DNA from: Anaerolineales bacterium
Lineage (GTDB): Bacteria > Chloroflexota > Anaerolineae > Anaerolineales > JABWBV01
NCBI GenBank assembly: GCA_013359445.1
Contig: JABWBV010000057.1
Coordinates: forward strand, 1 to 36,686
Length of the DNA stretch: 36,686 nucleotides
Direction of reading: 5' to 3'
Made by a program: the position numbers and the translations under genes
The notes under the pieces: generated by a model
Database searches by the model: none
What the model saw: the letters and a program-made list of their open reading frames with translations, nothing else
What the model was told of the DNA's origin: nothing
Part shown: positions 22,785-29,813 of the stretch, in pieces
How the letters are laid out: each line of letters begins with the position of its first letter
Position numbering within the stretch: position 1 is the first letter of the stretch

Positions 22785-24959
22785 ATGGCACAATTCCGTG
22801 CAACCCCTCCCAATTTATTTAGCCTGCCCCGTCGCATCGCGCGCCTGGGAGAACTGGCATACAACCTGTGGTGGACCTGGAACCCCGAAGCAGAACGGCT
22901 CTTCAAACTGATCGATACGGATTTATGGGAAGCGGTCGGGCACAACCCCATCTCATTTCTGAATAAATTAGAACGCTCCCAAATTAACTCCGTCACCTAC
23001 GACCGGTATTACCTCGAACTTTATGACCGTGTCTTCCGCGCATTCGACAAATACATGCAAGCGGATTTCACCTGGTTTAAAGATGCCCACGCTGACCTGA
23101 ACGAAAAAACACTGGCCTATTTCTCGATGGAATTTGGCCTGCACGAATGTCTGCCCATTTACGCGGGCGGGCTGGGTGTCCTCGCGGGGGATCACCTCAA
23201 AGAAGCCAGCGATCTGGGACTCCCCATCGTTGGCGTAGGCTTGTTATACATCAACGGATACTTTTCCCAGCGTCTCACCGAAGATGGTTGGCAGGAAATG
23301 CAAACCTTTGAACTGGACCTCAAAAACGTCCCCATTTCGGAAGTGCTAGACGAAGAGAAAAACCCCCTGTTGATTTCTGTCGTTCTGCCGGGGCGCCGCC
23401 TTTACGCCCGTGTATGGGAAGCGCGCGTGGGACGTGTCCCCCTCTATCTGCTGGACTCCAATGTCGAACAAAACGAATTTAAAGACCGCAGTCTCACCTC
23501 CCGCCTGTACAACAGCGACCCGGACGTGCGGATTTCCCAATACCTGCTTCAGGGTGTCGGCGGCATCCGCGCTCTGCGCGCGATGGGCCACACCCCGAAC
23601 GCCTGGCACCTCAACGAAGGCCACTCCGCCTTCCTCGGGTTAGAACTGGTGCGGGAACTGGTCAAACAGGGCCTCCCCTTTGAAGAAGCCCGCCTCCAAC
23701 TTCGCGACCACGCCGTCTTCACCACCCACACCCCCGTCCCCGCCGGAAACGACGAATTCCCCCTCTGGCAAATTGACAAATTCTTTGCCGCCTGGTGGAC
23801 CGAACTAGGCCTCACAAGGGAGCAATTCATCGCCCTCGCCGCCAACACCCAGGAATGGGGCGAAACGTTCAGTATGCCCATCCTCGCCATGCGCTTTGCC
23901 GAAAACGTCAACGGCGTTTCCGAACTGCACGGGCAAGTGTCCCGCAAAATGTGGCACAAATCCCTCTGGGCCGATAAACCCGTAGAAGAAGTGCCCATCA
24001 CCCACGTCACCAACGGCATCCACACCGGCACCTGGCTCGCCCGCCGAATGCGCGGCCTCTTTGACCGTTACCTCGGCCCCGAATGGATCGAACACGCCGA
24101 CGACCCCCTCATGTGGGAATACGTCGAAAGCATCCCCGACCGCGATCTGTGGGTGGTGCGCCGCCATTTGAAACGGAAAATGGCCTATTACATTCGCGAA
24201 CGCGCCCGCAAGCGCTGGATCAAAGGCGGCTTCCACCCCATTCAAGTGATCGCCGAAGGTGCATTGCTCGACCCCTATGCCCTCACGATTGGGTTCGCCC
24301 GCCGGTTTGCCCCCTACAAACGGGCAGACCTCATCCTGAGCGATCTGGATCGTTTACTCAAACTGCTCAACGTCCCCAACCAACCCCTGCAAATCATCTT
24401 CGCCGGAAAATCGCACCCCGACCACGAACAGGGCAAACGCCTGATCCAGGAAGTCTACCGCACCGTCAAACTGGCGGAAAACGGCGGACGGCTGGTCTTT
24501 CTCGAAAATTACGACATGAACATCGCCCGCTACCTCGTGCAGGGCGTGGACGTGTGGATGAACACCCCGCGCCGCCCGAACGAGGCCTCCGGCACCTCCG
24601 GGATGAAAGCCGCCCTCAACGGGGTGCTCAACTTCTCCATTCTCGATGGCTGGTGGCGGGAAGGGTTCAACGGCAAAAACGGCTGGGCCATTGGCAACGA
24701 GCAAGAATTTGCCAGCACAAACGAACAAGATAAATACGACGCAAACAGTCTGTATGACATCCTCGAAAAAGAGCTTATCCCCCTCTACTACAAACAACGC
24801 TCCTCCGACGGCCTCCCCGGCGAGTGGATCGCCCGTGTCAAAGAGTGCATCCGCACCCTCGGCCCGGCTTTCTCCACCCGGCGGATGGTGAAGGAATATG
24901 CGGAACGGATGTATGTTCCAGCGTTGCAAGACGATGAAGAAGAAGGCGTCGAAGAATAG
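22785..24959 (+). CDS. glgP: Alpha-glucan phosphorylase (GT35, DUF3417-containing short form)
   Basis: 724 residues. AGGAGA lies 11 nt before the ATG. The N-terminal DUF3417 segment (about 14-110) has LAYNLWWTWNPEAERLF. The catalytic part contains YFSMEFGLHECLPIYAGGLG-like residues (YFSMEFGLHE then LPIYAGGLGVLAGDHLK), HLNEGHSAFLGLE, FTTHTPVPAGND, THVTNGIHTGTW, and the pyridoxal-phosphate site EASGTSGMKAALNG with Lys at about 608. It phosphorolyses glycogen or maltodextrins to glucose-1-phosphate. The roughly 720-residue length is that of the GlgP type common outside enterobacteria, shorter than MalP (about 800). It is monocistronic, with a terminator 65 bp downstream. Confidence 0.95.
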   Translation: MAQFRATPPNLFSLPRRIARLGELAYNLWWTWNPEAERLFKLIDTDLWEAVGHNPISFLNKLERSQINSVTYDRYYLELYDRVFRAFDKYMQADFTWFKDAHADLNEKTLAYFSMEFGLHECLPIYAGGLGVLAGDHLKEASDLGLPIVGVGLLYINGYFSQRLTEDGWQEMQTFELDLKNVPISEVLDEEKNPLLISVVLPGRRLYARVWEARVGRVPLYLLDSNVEQNEFKDRSLTSRLYNSDPDVRISQYLLQGVGGIRALRAMGHTPNAWHLNEGHSAFLGLELVRELVKQGLPFEEARLQLRDHAVFTTHTPVPAGNDEFPLWQIDKFFAAWWTELGLTREQFIALAANTQEWGETFSMPILAMRFAENVNGVSELHGQVSRKMWHKSLWADKPVEEVPITHVTNGIHTGTWLARRMRGLFDRYLGPEWIEHADDPLMWEYVESIPDRDLWVVRRHLKRKMAYYIRERARKRWIKGGFHPIQVIAEGALLDPYALTIGFARRFAPYKRADLILSDLDRLLKLLNVPNQPLQIIFAGKSHPDHEQGKRLIQEVYRTVKLAENGGRLVFLENYDMNIARYLVQGVDVWMNTPRRPNEASGTSGMKAALNGVLNFSILDGWWREGFNGKNGWAIGNEQEFASTNEQDKYDANSLYDILEKELIPLYYKQRSSDGLPGEWIARVKECIRTLGPAFSTRRMVKEYAERMYVPALQDDEEEGVEE

Positions 24960-25023
24960 AGACCTCTCAAAGTTTGTTCAAAATTTCGGCACTTTTCCCG
25001 CCAGAAACGGGAGAGCCGGACTT

Positions 25024-25064
25024 AAAAAGCCAGTGGCGGATAATCCGCCACTGGCTTTTTTTTT
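25024..25064. terminator. Bidirectional terminator between glgP and the anti-sigma gene
   Basis: A 17-bp perfect stem, 25024-25040 with 25044-25060, loop TAA, has A5 on the left and T9 on the right. It serves glgP on the plus strand and the converging anti-sigma-like gene on the minus. The right flank TTTCGGGCAGTTTAC resembles the GTAACT element end. Confidence 0.9.
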
Positions 25065-25072
25065 CGGGCAGT

Positions 25073-26494
25073 TTACCGTTGGTAACGCTCTGCCACCCAC
25101 TCTTTGATTTGTCGGGAGAGAGGAAGCGCCTGGGCCACACCACCTTCTACTTCAATAATCGTCACCCATTCGTCCACTTGCCAGGCATTGAAGGCTGTCA
25201 AGGCGTTTTCGTCGTAACTGCGAGCGATTTGGCCTTCTTGCCCGAACCAGACCCCGGGCAGTTCAAGTTGCCAGTTGAGGGGATGATCAGCATATCCATC
25301 GGGTTCGTTGAAGCTATTGCCAGATAAATTGACCCAGATAGCGTAGAAGTCGTTGGAGACGTGGGTATGCCAGCGGGCGAAGAATGTTTGGGCGTCCGTC
25401 CGGTCGGGGAATTGCAGGAGGACGATAGAGGCGGTGCTTCCACCTGCGCGGGTGTAGAGGCTTTCGATGGCAGTCACCCCTTCCGGCAGGGTCAAGTCAT
25501 CGACTTCGGTGGGAGTAAAACTTTCGAGACGGGTATATCCCAGCGGCGTGAGGTCCAGTTCGGTCCCGGAGGAGGTGTCGGCGGGATGTCCGAGGGAGGC
25601 GGGCCAGGCGGGGGTCAGATCAAACAGGTTGACAAAGCCGCCGAGCGCGTTGCCAAGCAACATCAGCCCCCCCACGAACAGGGTGAGGAGCGAAAACAGG
25701 CTCATGTAGGGAAGTTCACCGATCCGAATCAGGGTGAAGAGGAGGGCAATGACGAGAAAACCCGCGCTGAGCATGGCTTCGATGAACCCACCTGTGCTGA
25801 TCAGCGTCAGGGTGGCGAGGGTGAGGATCAGCAGGGGGACCGCCGCTTCCAGCGAAAGTAAAAATTCGCCGGAGAACCGAGTGCTTTTCTGTTGCATTCG
25901 CCCGTGTAAAAGCAGGATGTAACAAACGAAAAGCAAGGTGCCTGCGACCAGGACACCTGGAAGTTCCCAATCGAGCATAAATTTATACGCCACCAGGCCG
26001 ATGAGAAAAAGGAGTGCGGCCCCGATCAGCGCCAGGGGTGACCGATCCTCGCCGGGCTTGCGGATGCGCCAGAAATACAACCCGCCAAACAGGGCCAGAA
26101 AAATCCCGGTAATCCAAAACCATTCGCCGCCTCCCGGCAGGATATAGAGTTGGGGCAGTTCGATCCCGATCAGCCCGCGGACGATCCAGCGTTCGGCAAG
26201 GGCGAGGGCGATGACGGCGGCGAGGACGATCAGGGTGGCGAGGCCAAAAAAGATGCGCTGAACGCGGATCAGAATCTTGCGCCCGTCAAAGTGAAGCGAG
26301 CGGGGCGCGGGTTCGAGGTCAGCAAGCAGGTCTTCGCCGCGTTGGGCCGCTTCGTACGCTTCCTGACATTCCGGGCAGTCGGCGATGTGGGCTTCAATGA
26401 AGGCGATGGTTTCTGCGCTGGCTTCCCCCGAAGCGTAGACCACCATCAGGTCACAGATGACTTTGCAATCGATGGAGAGGGTTTCGTTGGGCAT
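25073..26494 (-). CDS. Multi-pass membrane anti-sigma-like protein with zf-HC2 finger
   Basis: 473 residues from the ATG at 26494, where AGGAGA lies 4 nt upstream; a longer frame to 26680 overlaps the preceding gene and was rejected. The N-terminus holds a zinc finger (about 30-50) with HIADCPECQEAYEAA, the H-x3-C-x2-C form. About eight hydrophobic helices follow from about 85 to 305, then a C-terminal domain (about 310-473) with VTAIESLYTRAGG, IVLLQFPDRTDAQTFFARW and VDEWVTIIEVEGG. That last part is not recognised but looks globular and extracytoplasmic. Inference: it tethers the upstream ECF sigma factor and senses membrane or outside conditions. It is third in the sigma operon, 8 bp after a second zinc-finger gene. 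Confidence 0.78.
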   Translation of the reverse strand: MPNETLSIDCKVICDLMVVYASGEASAETIAFIEAHIADCPECQEAYEAAQRGEDLLADLEPAPRSLHFDGRKILIRVQRIFFGLATLIVLAAVIALALAERWIVRGLIGIELPQLYILPGGGEWFWITGIFLALFGGLYFWRIRKPGEDRSPLALIGAALLFLIGLVAYKFMLDWELPGVLVAGTLLFVCYILLLHGRMQQKSTRFSGEFLLSLEAAVPLLILTLATLTLISTGGFIEAMLSAGFLVIALLFTLIRIGELPYMSLFSLLTLFVGGLMLLGNALGGFVNLFDLTPAWPASLGHPADTSSGTELDLTPLGYTRLESFTPTEVDDLTLPEGVTAIESLYTRAGGSTASIVLLQFPDRTDAQTFFARWHTHVSNDFYAIWVNLSGNSFNEPDGYADHPLNWQLELPGVWFGQEGQIARSYDENALTAFNAWQVDEWVTIIEVEGGVAQALPLSRQIKEWVAERYQR

Positions 26495-26502
26495 GGCGTC
26501 TC

Positions 26503-26922
26503 CTAAGCGGTGAGGGTTTCGCTCACGCTCTGGGGTGCGGGAGGCGTGAGATGTCCGGCCACCTTGCGACGGGCGCGGTAAAGGCGGATTTTCAGGTGCG
26601 TGGTGGACCATCCGAGGCGGCGGAATATCCGGTCCAGGAAGGTGATCAACCGGGTCAAAAGAAACAGGAGAAAACTCCATACAGGAAGCACCCAGTATTT
26701 GACGCGCTCGAAAATATCATCGAGTTCTTTGGGGGGTGGGGATTTGGGCAGTTGGGCACGTTTTTTGTTTTGCAGGTCCCGCCCGAAGGCTTGCGCACAG
26801 GCCGGGCAGGTGTGCAAATGGGTCTCGACGCTTCGGCGGGTTTCCGCACTGGCTTTGCCCGTCGTGTACAGAAGCATCAGGTCCGAGACGACCTCACAGG
26901 TGAGCGAACTTTGGTTTTCCAT
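26503..26922 (-). CDS. Small zf-HC2 anti-sigma factor
   Basis: 139 residues with AAGGA about 9 nt before the ATG. The N-terminal zinc finger is HLHTCPACAQAFG (about 34-46). A hydrophobic hairpin or single helix spans about 73-95 (WVLPVWSFLLFLLTRLITFL), followed by a basic amphipathic tail (RLYRARRKVAG). The order is finger, membrane anchor, short outside or inner tail. It lies 18 bp after the ECF sigma gene and 8 bp before another zf-HC2 gene, so one sigma factor has two adjacent candidate inhibitors. Their first 40 residues are similar to each other (SDLMLLYTTGKASAET against CDLMVVYASGEASAET), which suggests tandem duplication. Confidence 0.82.
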   Translation of the reverse strand: MENQSSLTCEVVSDLMLLYTTGKASAETRRSVETHLHTCPACAQAFGRDLQNKKRAQLPKSPPPKELDDIFERVKYWVLPVWSFLLFLLTRLITFLDRIFRRLGWSTTHLKIRLYRARRKVAGHLTPPAPQSVSETLTA

Positions 26923-26940
26923 ATTTTTTTCCTTGGGTCA

Positions 26941-27462
26941 TTAAGTTTCCAGCATACGCGCGAGCCGCTGTCTGGCCCGGAAGATCCGCACTTTGATCAC
27001 GGCGACCGAAAGACCCACAACCTGACTGATCTCCTGATACGAAAGTTTTTCCTGGGAGGCCAGCAGGAGCATCGACCGATCCGTTTCCGACAGCGCGAGC
27101 AGGGCACGTTCGAGGGCTTCGTTCTGCTCCCGGTGGAGTGTGACCGTTTCGGGGCCGGGGTGGGTCGCCGTGAACGAGACCCCTGCCTCCTCCAGCGCAT
27201 CCAGGGAAGTCATTCGTTTTTCGCGTTTGACGCGATTCAGGTACAGATTGCGGGCAATACGAAGCAACCAGGTCTTCACCGACGACTCGCCCCGAAACCC
27301 TTCCAGCGCCAGCATGGCCCGGTAAAAAGTTTCGTTGGTGAGATCATCGGCCAAGGCCCGGTCGCCAGAGAGGCGAAGCAGATACCCGTAGACCGCGCCG
27401 GCGTATTGGTCAAACAGGTCTGCGACGTTTTTCGCCTCGGGGAGGGGCGGCGGCGTCTTCAT
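26941..27462 (-). CDS. ECF-type RNA polymerase sigma factor (second locus)
   Basis: 173 residues from the ATG at 27462; a GTG three codons upstream (27471) is an equal alternative and no Shine-Dalgarno decides. Region 2 (about 15-80) has YGYLLRLSGDRALADDLTNETFYRA-like residues (split: YGYLLRLSGDRALADD, LTNETFYRA) and KTWLLRIARNLYLNRVKREK. Region 4 (about 115-170) has the HTH LSYQEISQVVGLSVAVIKVRIFRARQ (LSYQEISQVVGLS then VAVIKVRIFRARQ). It heads an operon with two zinc-finger anti-sigma-like membrane proteins. The target promoters are unknown. Confidence 0.92.
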   Translation of the reverse strand: MKTPPPLPEAKNVADLFDQYAGAVYGYLLRLSGDRALADDLTNETFYRAMLALEGFRGESSVKTWLLRIARNLYLNRVKREKRMTSLDALEEAGVSFTATHPGPETVTLHREQNEALERALLALSETDRSMLLLASQEKLSYQEISQVVGLSVAVIKVRIFRARQRLARMLET

Positions 27463-27520
27463 CGTATGCACTGAAATATAGAAAACTGAAAAGGCAAAAA
27501 GTTACATGAGAGGGATATAA

Positions 27521-27546
27521 AAAAACGCCGGGCTTCCGGCGTTTTT
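27521..27546. terminator. Hairpin terminator upstream of the second ECF sigma gene
   Basis: AAAAACGCCGG (27521-27531) pairs perfectly with 27536-27546 across a 4-nt loop, with A-rich and T-rich sides. On the minus strand it would end transcription arriving from the methyltransferase side. Confidence 0.8.
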
Positions 27547-27998
27547 CAAAACGTTCCCATCCCAGACACGAATAGACCGTCTAAAAATGGTTCTTTAGTA
27601 ATCGGCGTGGTAGCGCCCAACAAATCCCAAAGGTTTTTGTCCCTTGGGGCCACATGTCCAGGCAGAAATTGTGGCACTTTAGGATTAATACCCGATCAGG
27701 GAAAACCTTTAGGGTTTGGGCCGGAAGTTTTCAGACGCTCAGTAAGCGTTTTCCCAAAATTTGTAATCGTCAACGAAAGGCTGGACAAAAAAGTCAAAGA
27801 AAAAAAAGGTTTGAATTAATCGGTCAATAAGACGAAACCCGTAGAGTTTGGAGAAAACGGGAACTGATTTGTTTACAAGCCCTCAGTAGTCTGGCAAGCA
27901 CGAAACGAGGGGGAGTGACCACTTCAGTCGTTGGAGAAATTGAAACCGCCACTACGAACCCATCCAATCGTCATTGACGGACGATTAGGTTAAGTTCT
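27547..27998. other. 452-bp non-coding, repeat-bearing interval
   Basis: It contains a copy of the AAACCTTTAGGGTTT repeat (27701-27740), a related AAATCCCAAAGGTTTTTG at 27622-27639, and a stretch at 27841-27985 ending in a CRISPR-repeat-like GGAGAAATTGAAAC. No open gene, tRNA or known ncRNA is recognised. It may be a decayed insertion. Confidence 0.6.
27701..27740. repeat. Dispersed AAACCTTTAGGGTTT repeat, third copy
   Basis: It matches the reverse complement of 17083-17123 at all but about two positions (the TG/GA difference after GGGCCG). It shares AAACCTTTAGGGTTTGGGCC and AGTTTTCAGACGCTC. Confidence 0.88.
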
Positions 27999-28727
27999 TT
28001 AAGAATACTGACAGAAAAATGCATCTTGATAGCCTTCCCACCCTGCTGAACGAAATTCCCGCACCATTAATCTCCCATTCGAAAGCCTTGCCAACAAATT
28101 TCGGGTATAGCTTTCGGACATCCAGGTAACTCCAAAATCCGCGCCTCGTTTGAACTCAAAGGGCAAAATCCCCAATTCTTCGGATGAATAAGGCAAAAAA
28201 TAGAAGTTGTTCTCCTTAAAGTTTGTTTGGATTTGCTTGCGTTTGTTGTAGATAGTTGCACCAAACCAATCAGGCCAGTCTGTCCGCCTCAGCGCTTCCT
28301 CCCCATGGGTAGTAAACACTAAAATACCCCCTGGATTCAAGAGCGATATTAATAATTCCATCGTTTCTTTTGTGTAGCTTTCACTCAAATGCGTAAAAAC
28401 CGACCCCACCCAAATACAATCGTATTTTTCAAATCCAACAGATTTCCAATTCCACCCCTCATGAAAAACCAAAGATTTAACCCCAAATTCTTCTGCACAA
28501 AAGCGACTGGCATCTGCATCCACATCAAATACACTTATATTTTTAGGGGATAGATTTTGAGCAAATACGCGAGTTACTCGTCCATATCCACAACCATAAT
28601 CGAGTAAAGATTGAATGTCATCCAACGTGCGTCCGGCAACCTGAATGCCATCCAAAGTTAGTTGAAAAGCCCCTCGTCCGATACGGTTATATATTTCAAT
28701 GAGTTCAGGCGTATCCCCTCCAATCAT
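27999..28727 (-). CDS. Class I SAM-dependent methyltransferase, main part of a frame-broken gene
   Basis: 242 residues from the ATG at 28727. Motif I is LLDYGCGYGRVTRVF (about 41-55), followed by ISVFDVDADASRF (motif II), DCIWVGSVFTHL (motif IV) and LLNPGGILVFTTHG (motif V/VI). It is a Rossmann methyltransferase; the substrate is not readable. Base composition is clearly more AT-rich than all neighbours, which suggests acquisition by transfer. The frame continues family-like above the ATG (APRQLPGVFGRIHAKDF) but has no start codon; the natural start is probably the ATG at 28897 in another frame, joined through a poly-C tract at 28794-28801. So this gene is either a frameshifted pseudogene, a phase-variable gene or an assembly error. 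Confidence 0.8.
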   Translation of the reverse strand: MIGGDTPELIEIYNRIGRGAFQLTLDGIQVAGRTLDDIQSLLDYGCGYGRVTRVFAQNLSPKNISVFDVDADASRFCAEEFGVKSLVFHEGWNWKSVGFEKYDCIWVGSVFTHLSESYTKETMELLISLLNPGGILVFTTHGEEALRRTDWPDWFGATIYNKRKQIQTNFKENNFYFLPYSSEELGILPFEFKRGADFGVTWMSESYTRNLLARLSNGRLMVREFRSAGWEGYQDAFFCQYS

Positions 28728-28897
28728 AAAGTCTTTGGCATGAATACGACCAAAAACACCAGGAAGTTGACGCGGTGCGTCAAGACGGGGGGAGGGGGGG
28801 GCAGAGAGGGAGGAGAAACCCTTATTGAAGCACGGATTCTTTTTACAGCTTCAAAAAGGGGAGGGTAAAACAGAAGAATTTTTTTGATCCATTCCAT
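28728..28897 (-). pseudogene. 5' segment of the methyltransferase in a shifted frame
   Basis: From the ATG at 28897 the minus strand encodes MEWIKKILLFYPPLFEAVK, then RIRASIRVSPPSLPPP, up to C8-T-C6 (28801-28787). Past the tract this frame becomes meaningless and stops. Adding one C joins it to SPRLDAPRQLPGVFGR and the methyltransferase, giving about 299 residues with a natural hydrophobic start. Confidence 0.65.
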
Positions 28898-28948
28898 AAG
28901 GGCATTATAAATTGAACATTGGTTAAATTCTAGGTGGTCGCATTGCGA

Positions 28949-29812
28949 TCAAGAATTCTGCTCCAACGGCCTGAATCCCTCCCCCAACGCCTCATGCGCC
29001 TGCCCGACGACCATAAACGCCTTCGGATCGGCTTCGTGAACAATCGTTTTCAACTGCACAATTTCCGGGCGGGAAACCACACAGTACAACACCGAACGCG
29101 CCTCGCCCGTGTACCCCCCAAAGGCGGGGACAATCGTCACGCCGCGTCCAAGCACGTCCATAATCTGACGGGCGACGATGTCCGGGGCGGAGGTCACAAT
29201 CAACCCCGTGCGGACCTGCCCCTGCCCTTCAAACGTCGTCTCCGCCACAATGCCGCTCACGTACAGGGTGATGACGGCGTACAGGGCCTCTTCCCACCCG
29301 AACACAAATCCGGCGGCGAGAATGACCGCCGTATCCACCATCAAATAGGATTGGGACATGGAAATCCCCCGCCAGCGGTTGAGAATCCGCGCGAGGATGT
29401 CGCTCCCCCCGCTCGTGCCCTGTCCCCGGTACACCAACCCGTACCCAATCCCGGCGACCACTGCCCCGTACAGGGAGTTCAATACCAGATCGGGGGTGAT
29501 CCCGTCCGTGGGTAGGAAAAATACGGCGGCATCGACGAAAATGGAGTACGAGACAATCGCCACCGCCGTCCGCACCGCGAACCGTCGCCCGCCCAATTGC
29601 CGCCACCCCAGCCCAAAGAGGGGGACATTCCCGATGAAGACCATCAACCCAATCGGCCACCCGGTGTAAAAGTTGATCAGTTGGGCAATGCCGCCCCCCC
29701 CCCCACTCGCCAGATTCGCCGGAATGAAAAACAGGCGGATGGCAATGGCCTGGATGAGGGTTCCCAGGATGATGAAGAAATAGTCTTTGAAAGAAGATTT
29801 TAATAATTTCAT
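28949..29812 (-). CDS. YitT-family membrane protein (DUF161 with DUF2179 domain)
   Basis: 287 residues. Five to six transmembrane helices lie in residues 8-200, with the family motifs ANLASGGGGGIAQLI (after the first helix), GTSGGSDILARIL and VDTAVILAAGFVFGWE. A C-terminal DUF2179 domain (about 205-287) has LIVTSAPDIVARQIMDVLGRGVT-like residues (LIVTSAPDIVA, IMDVLGRGVT) and VLYCVVSRPEI. Function of the family is not settled; transport roles have been proposed. The ATG follows the pyrD stop by a single base, so it is translationally coupled and last in the epimerase-pyrD-yitT operon. A run of 11 G encodes five Gly near residue 38; any slip there would abolish the protein. Confidence 0.88.
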   Translation of the reverse strand: MKLLKSSFKDYFFIILGTLIQAIAIRLFFIPANLASGGGGGIAQLINFYTGWPIGLMVFIGNVPLFGLGWRQLGGRRFAVRTAVAIVSYSIFVDAAVFFLPTDGITPDLVLNSLYGAVVAGIGYGLVYRGQGTSGGSDILARILNRWRGISMSQSYLMVDTAVILAAGFVFGWEEALYAVITLYVSGIVAETTFEGQGQVRTGLIVTSAPDIVARQIMDVLGRGVTIVPAFGGYTGEARSVLYCVVSRPEIVQLKTIVHEADPKAFMVVGQAHEALGEGFRPLEQNS

Positions 29813-29813
29813 G

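Noticed and set aside
27607-27819. 70-codon plus-strand open frame
   Set aside because: It runs through the dispersed AAACCTTTAGGG repeat and has no recognisable protein features.
27926-27945. CRISPR-repeat-like sequence ending GGAGAAATTGAAAC
   Set aside because: Only one copy is present; the nearest similar word (GGAGAAAACGGGAAC, around 27850) is 83 bp away and poorly matched, and there is no cas gene. At most it is a decayed remnant.
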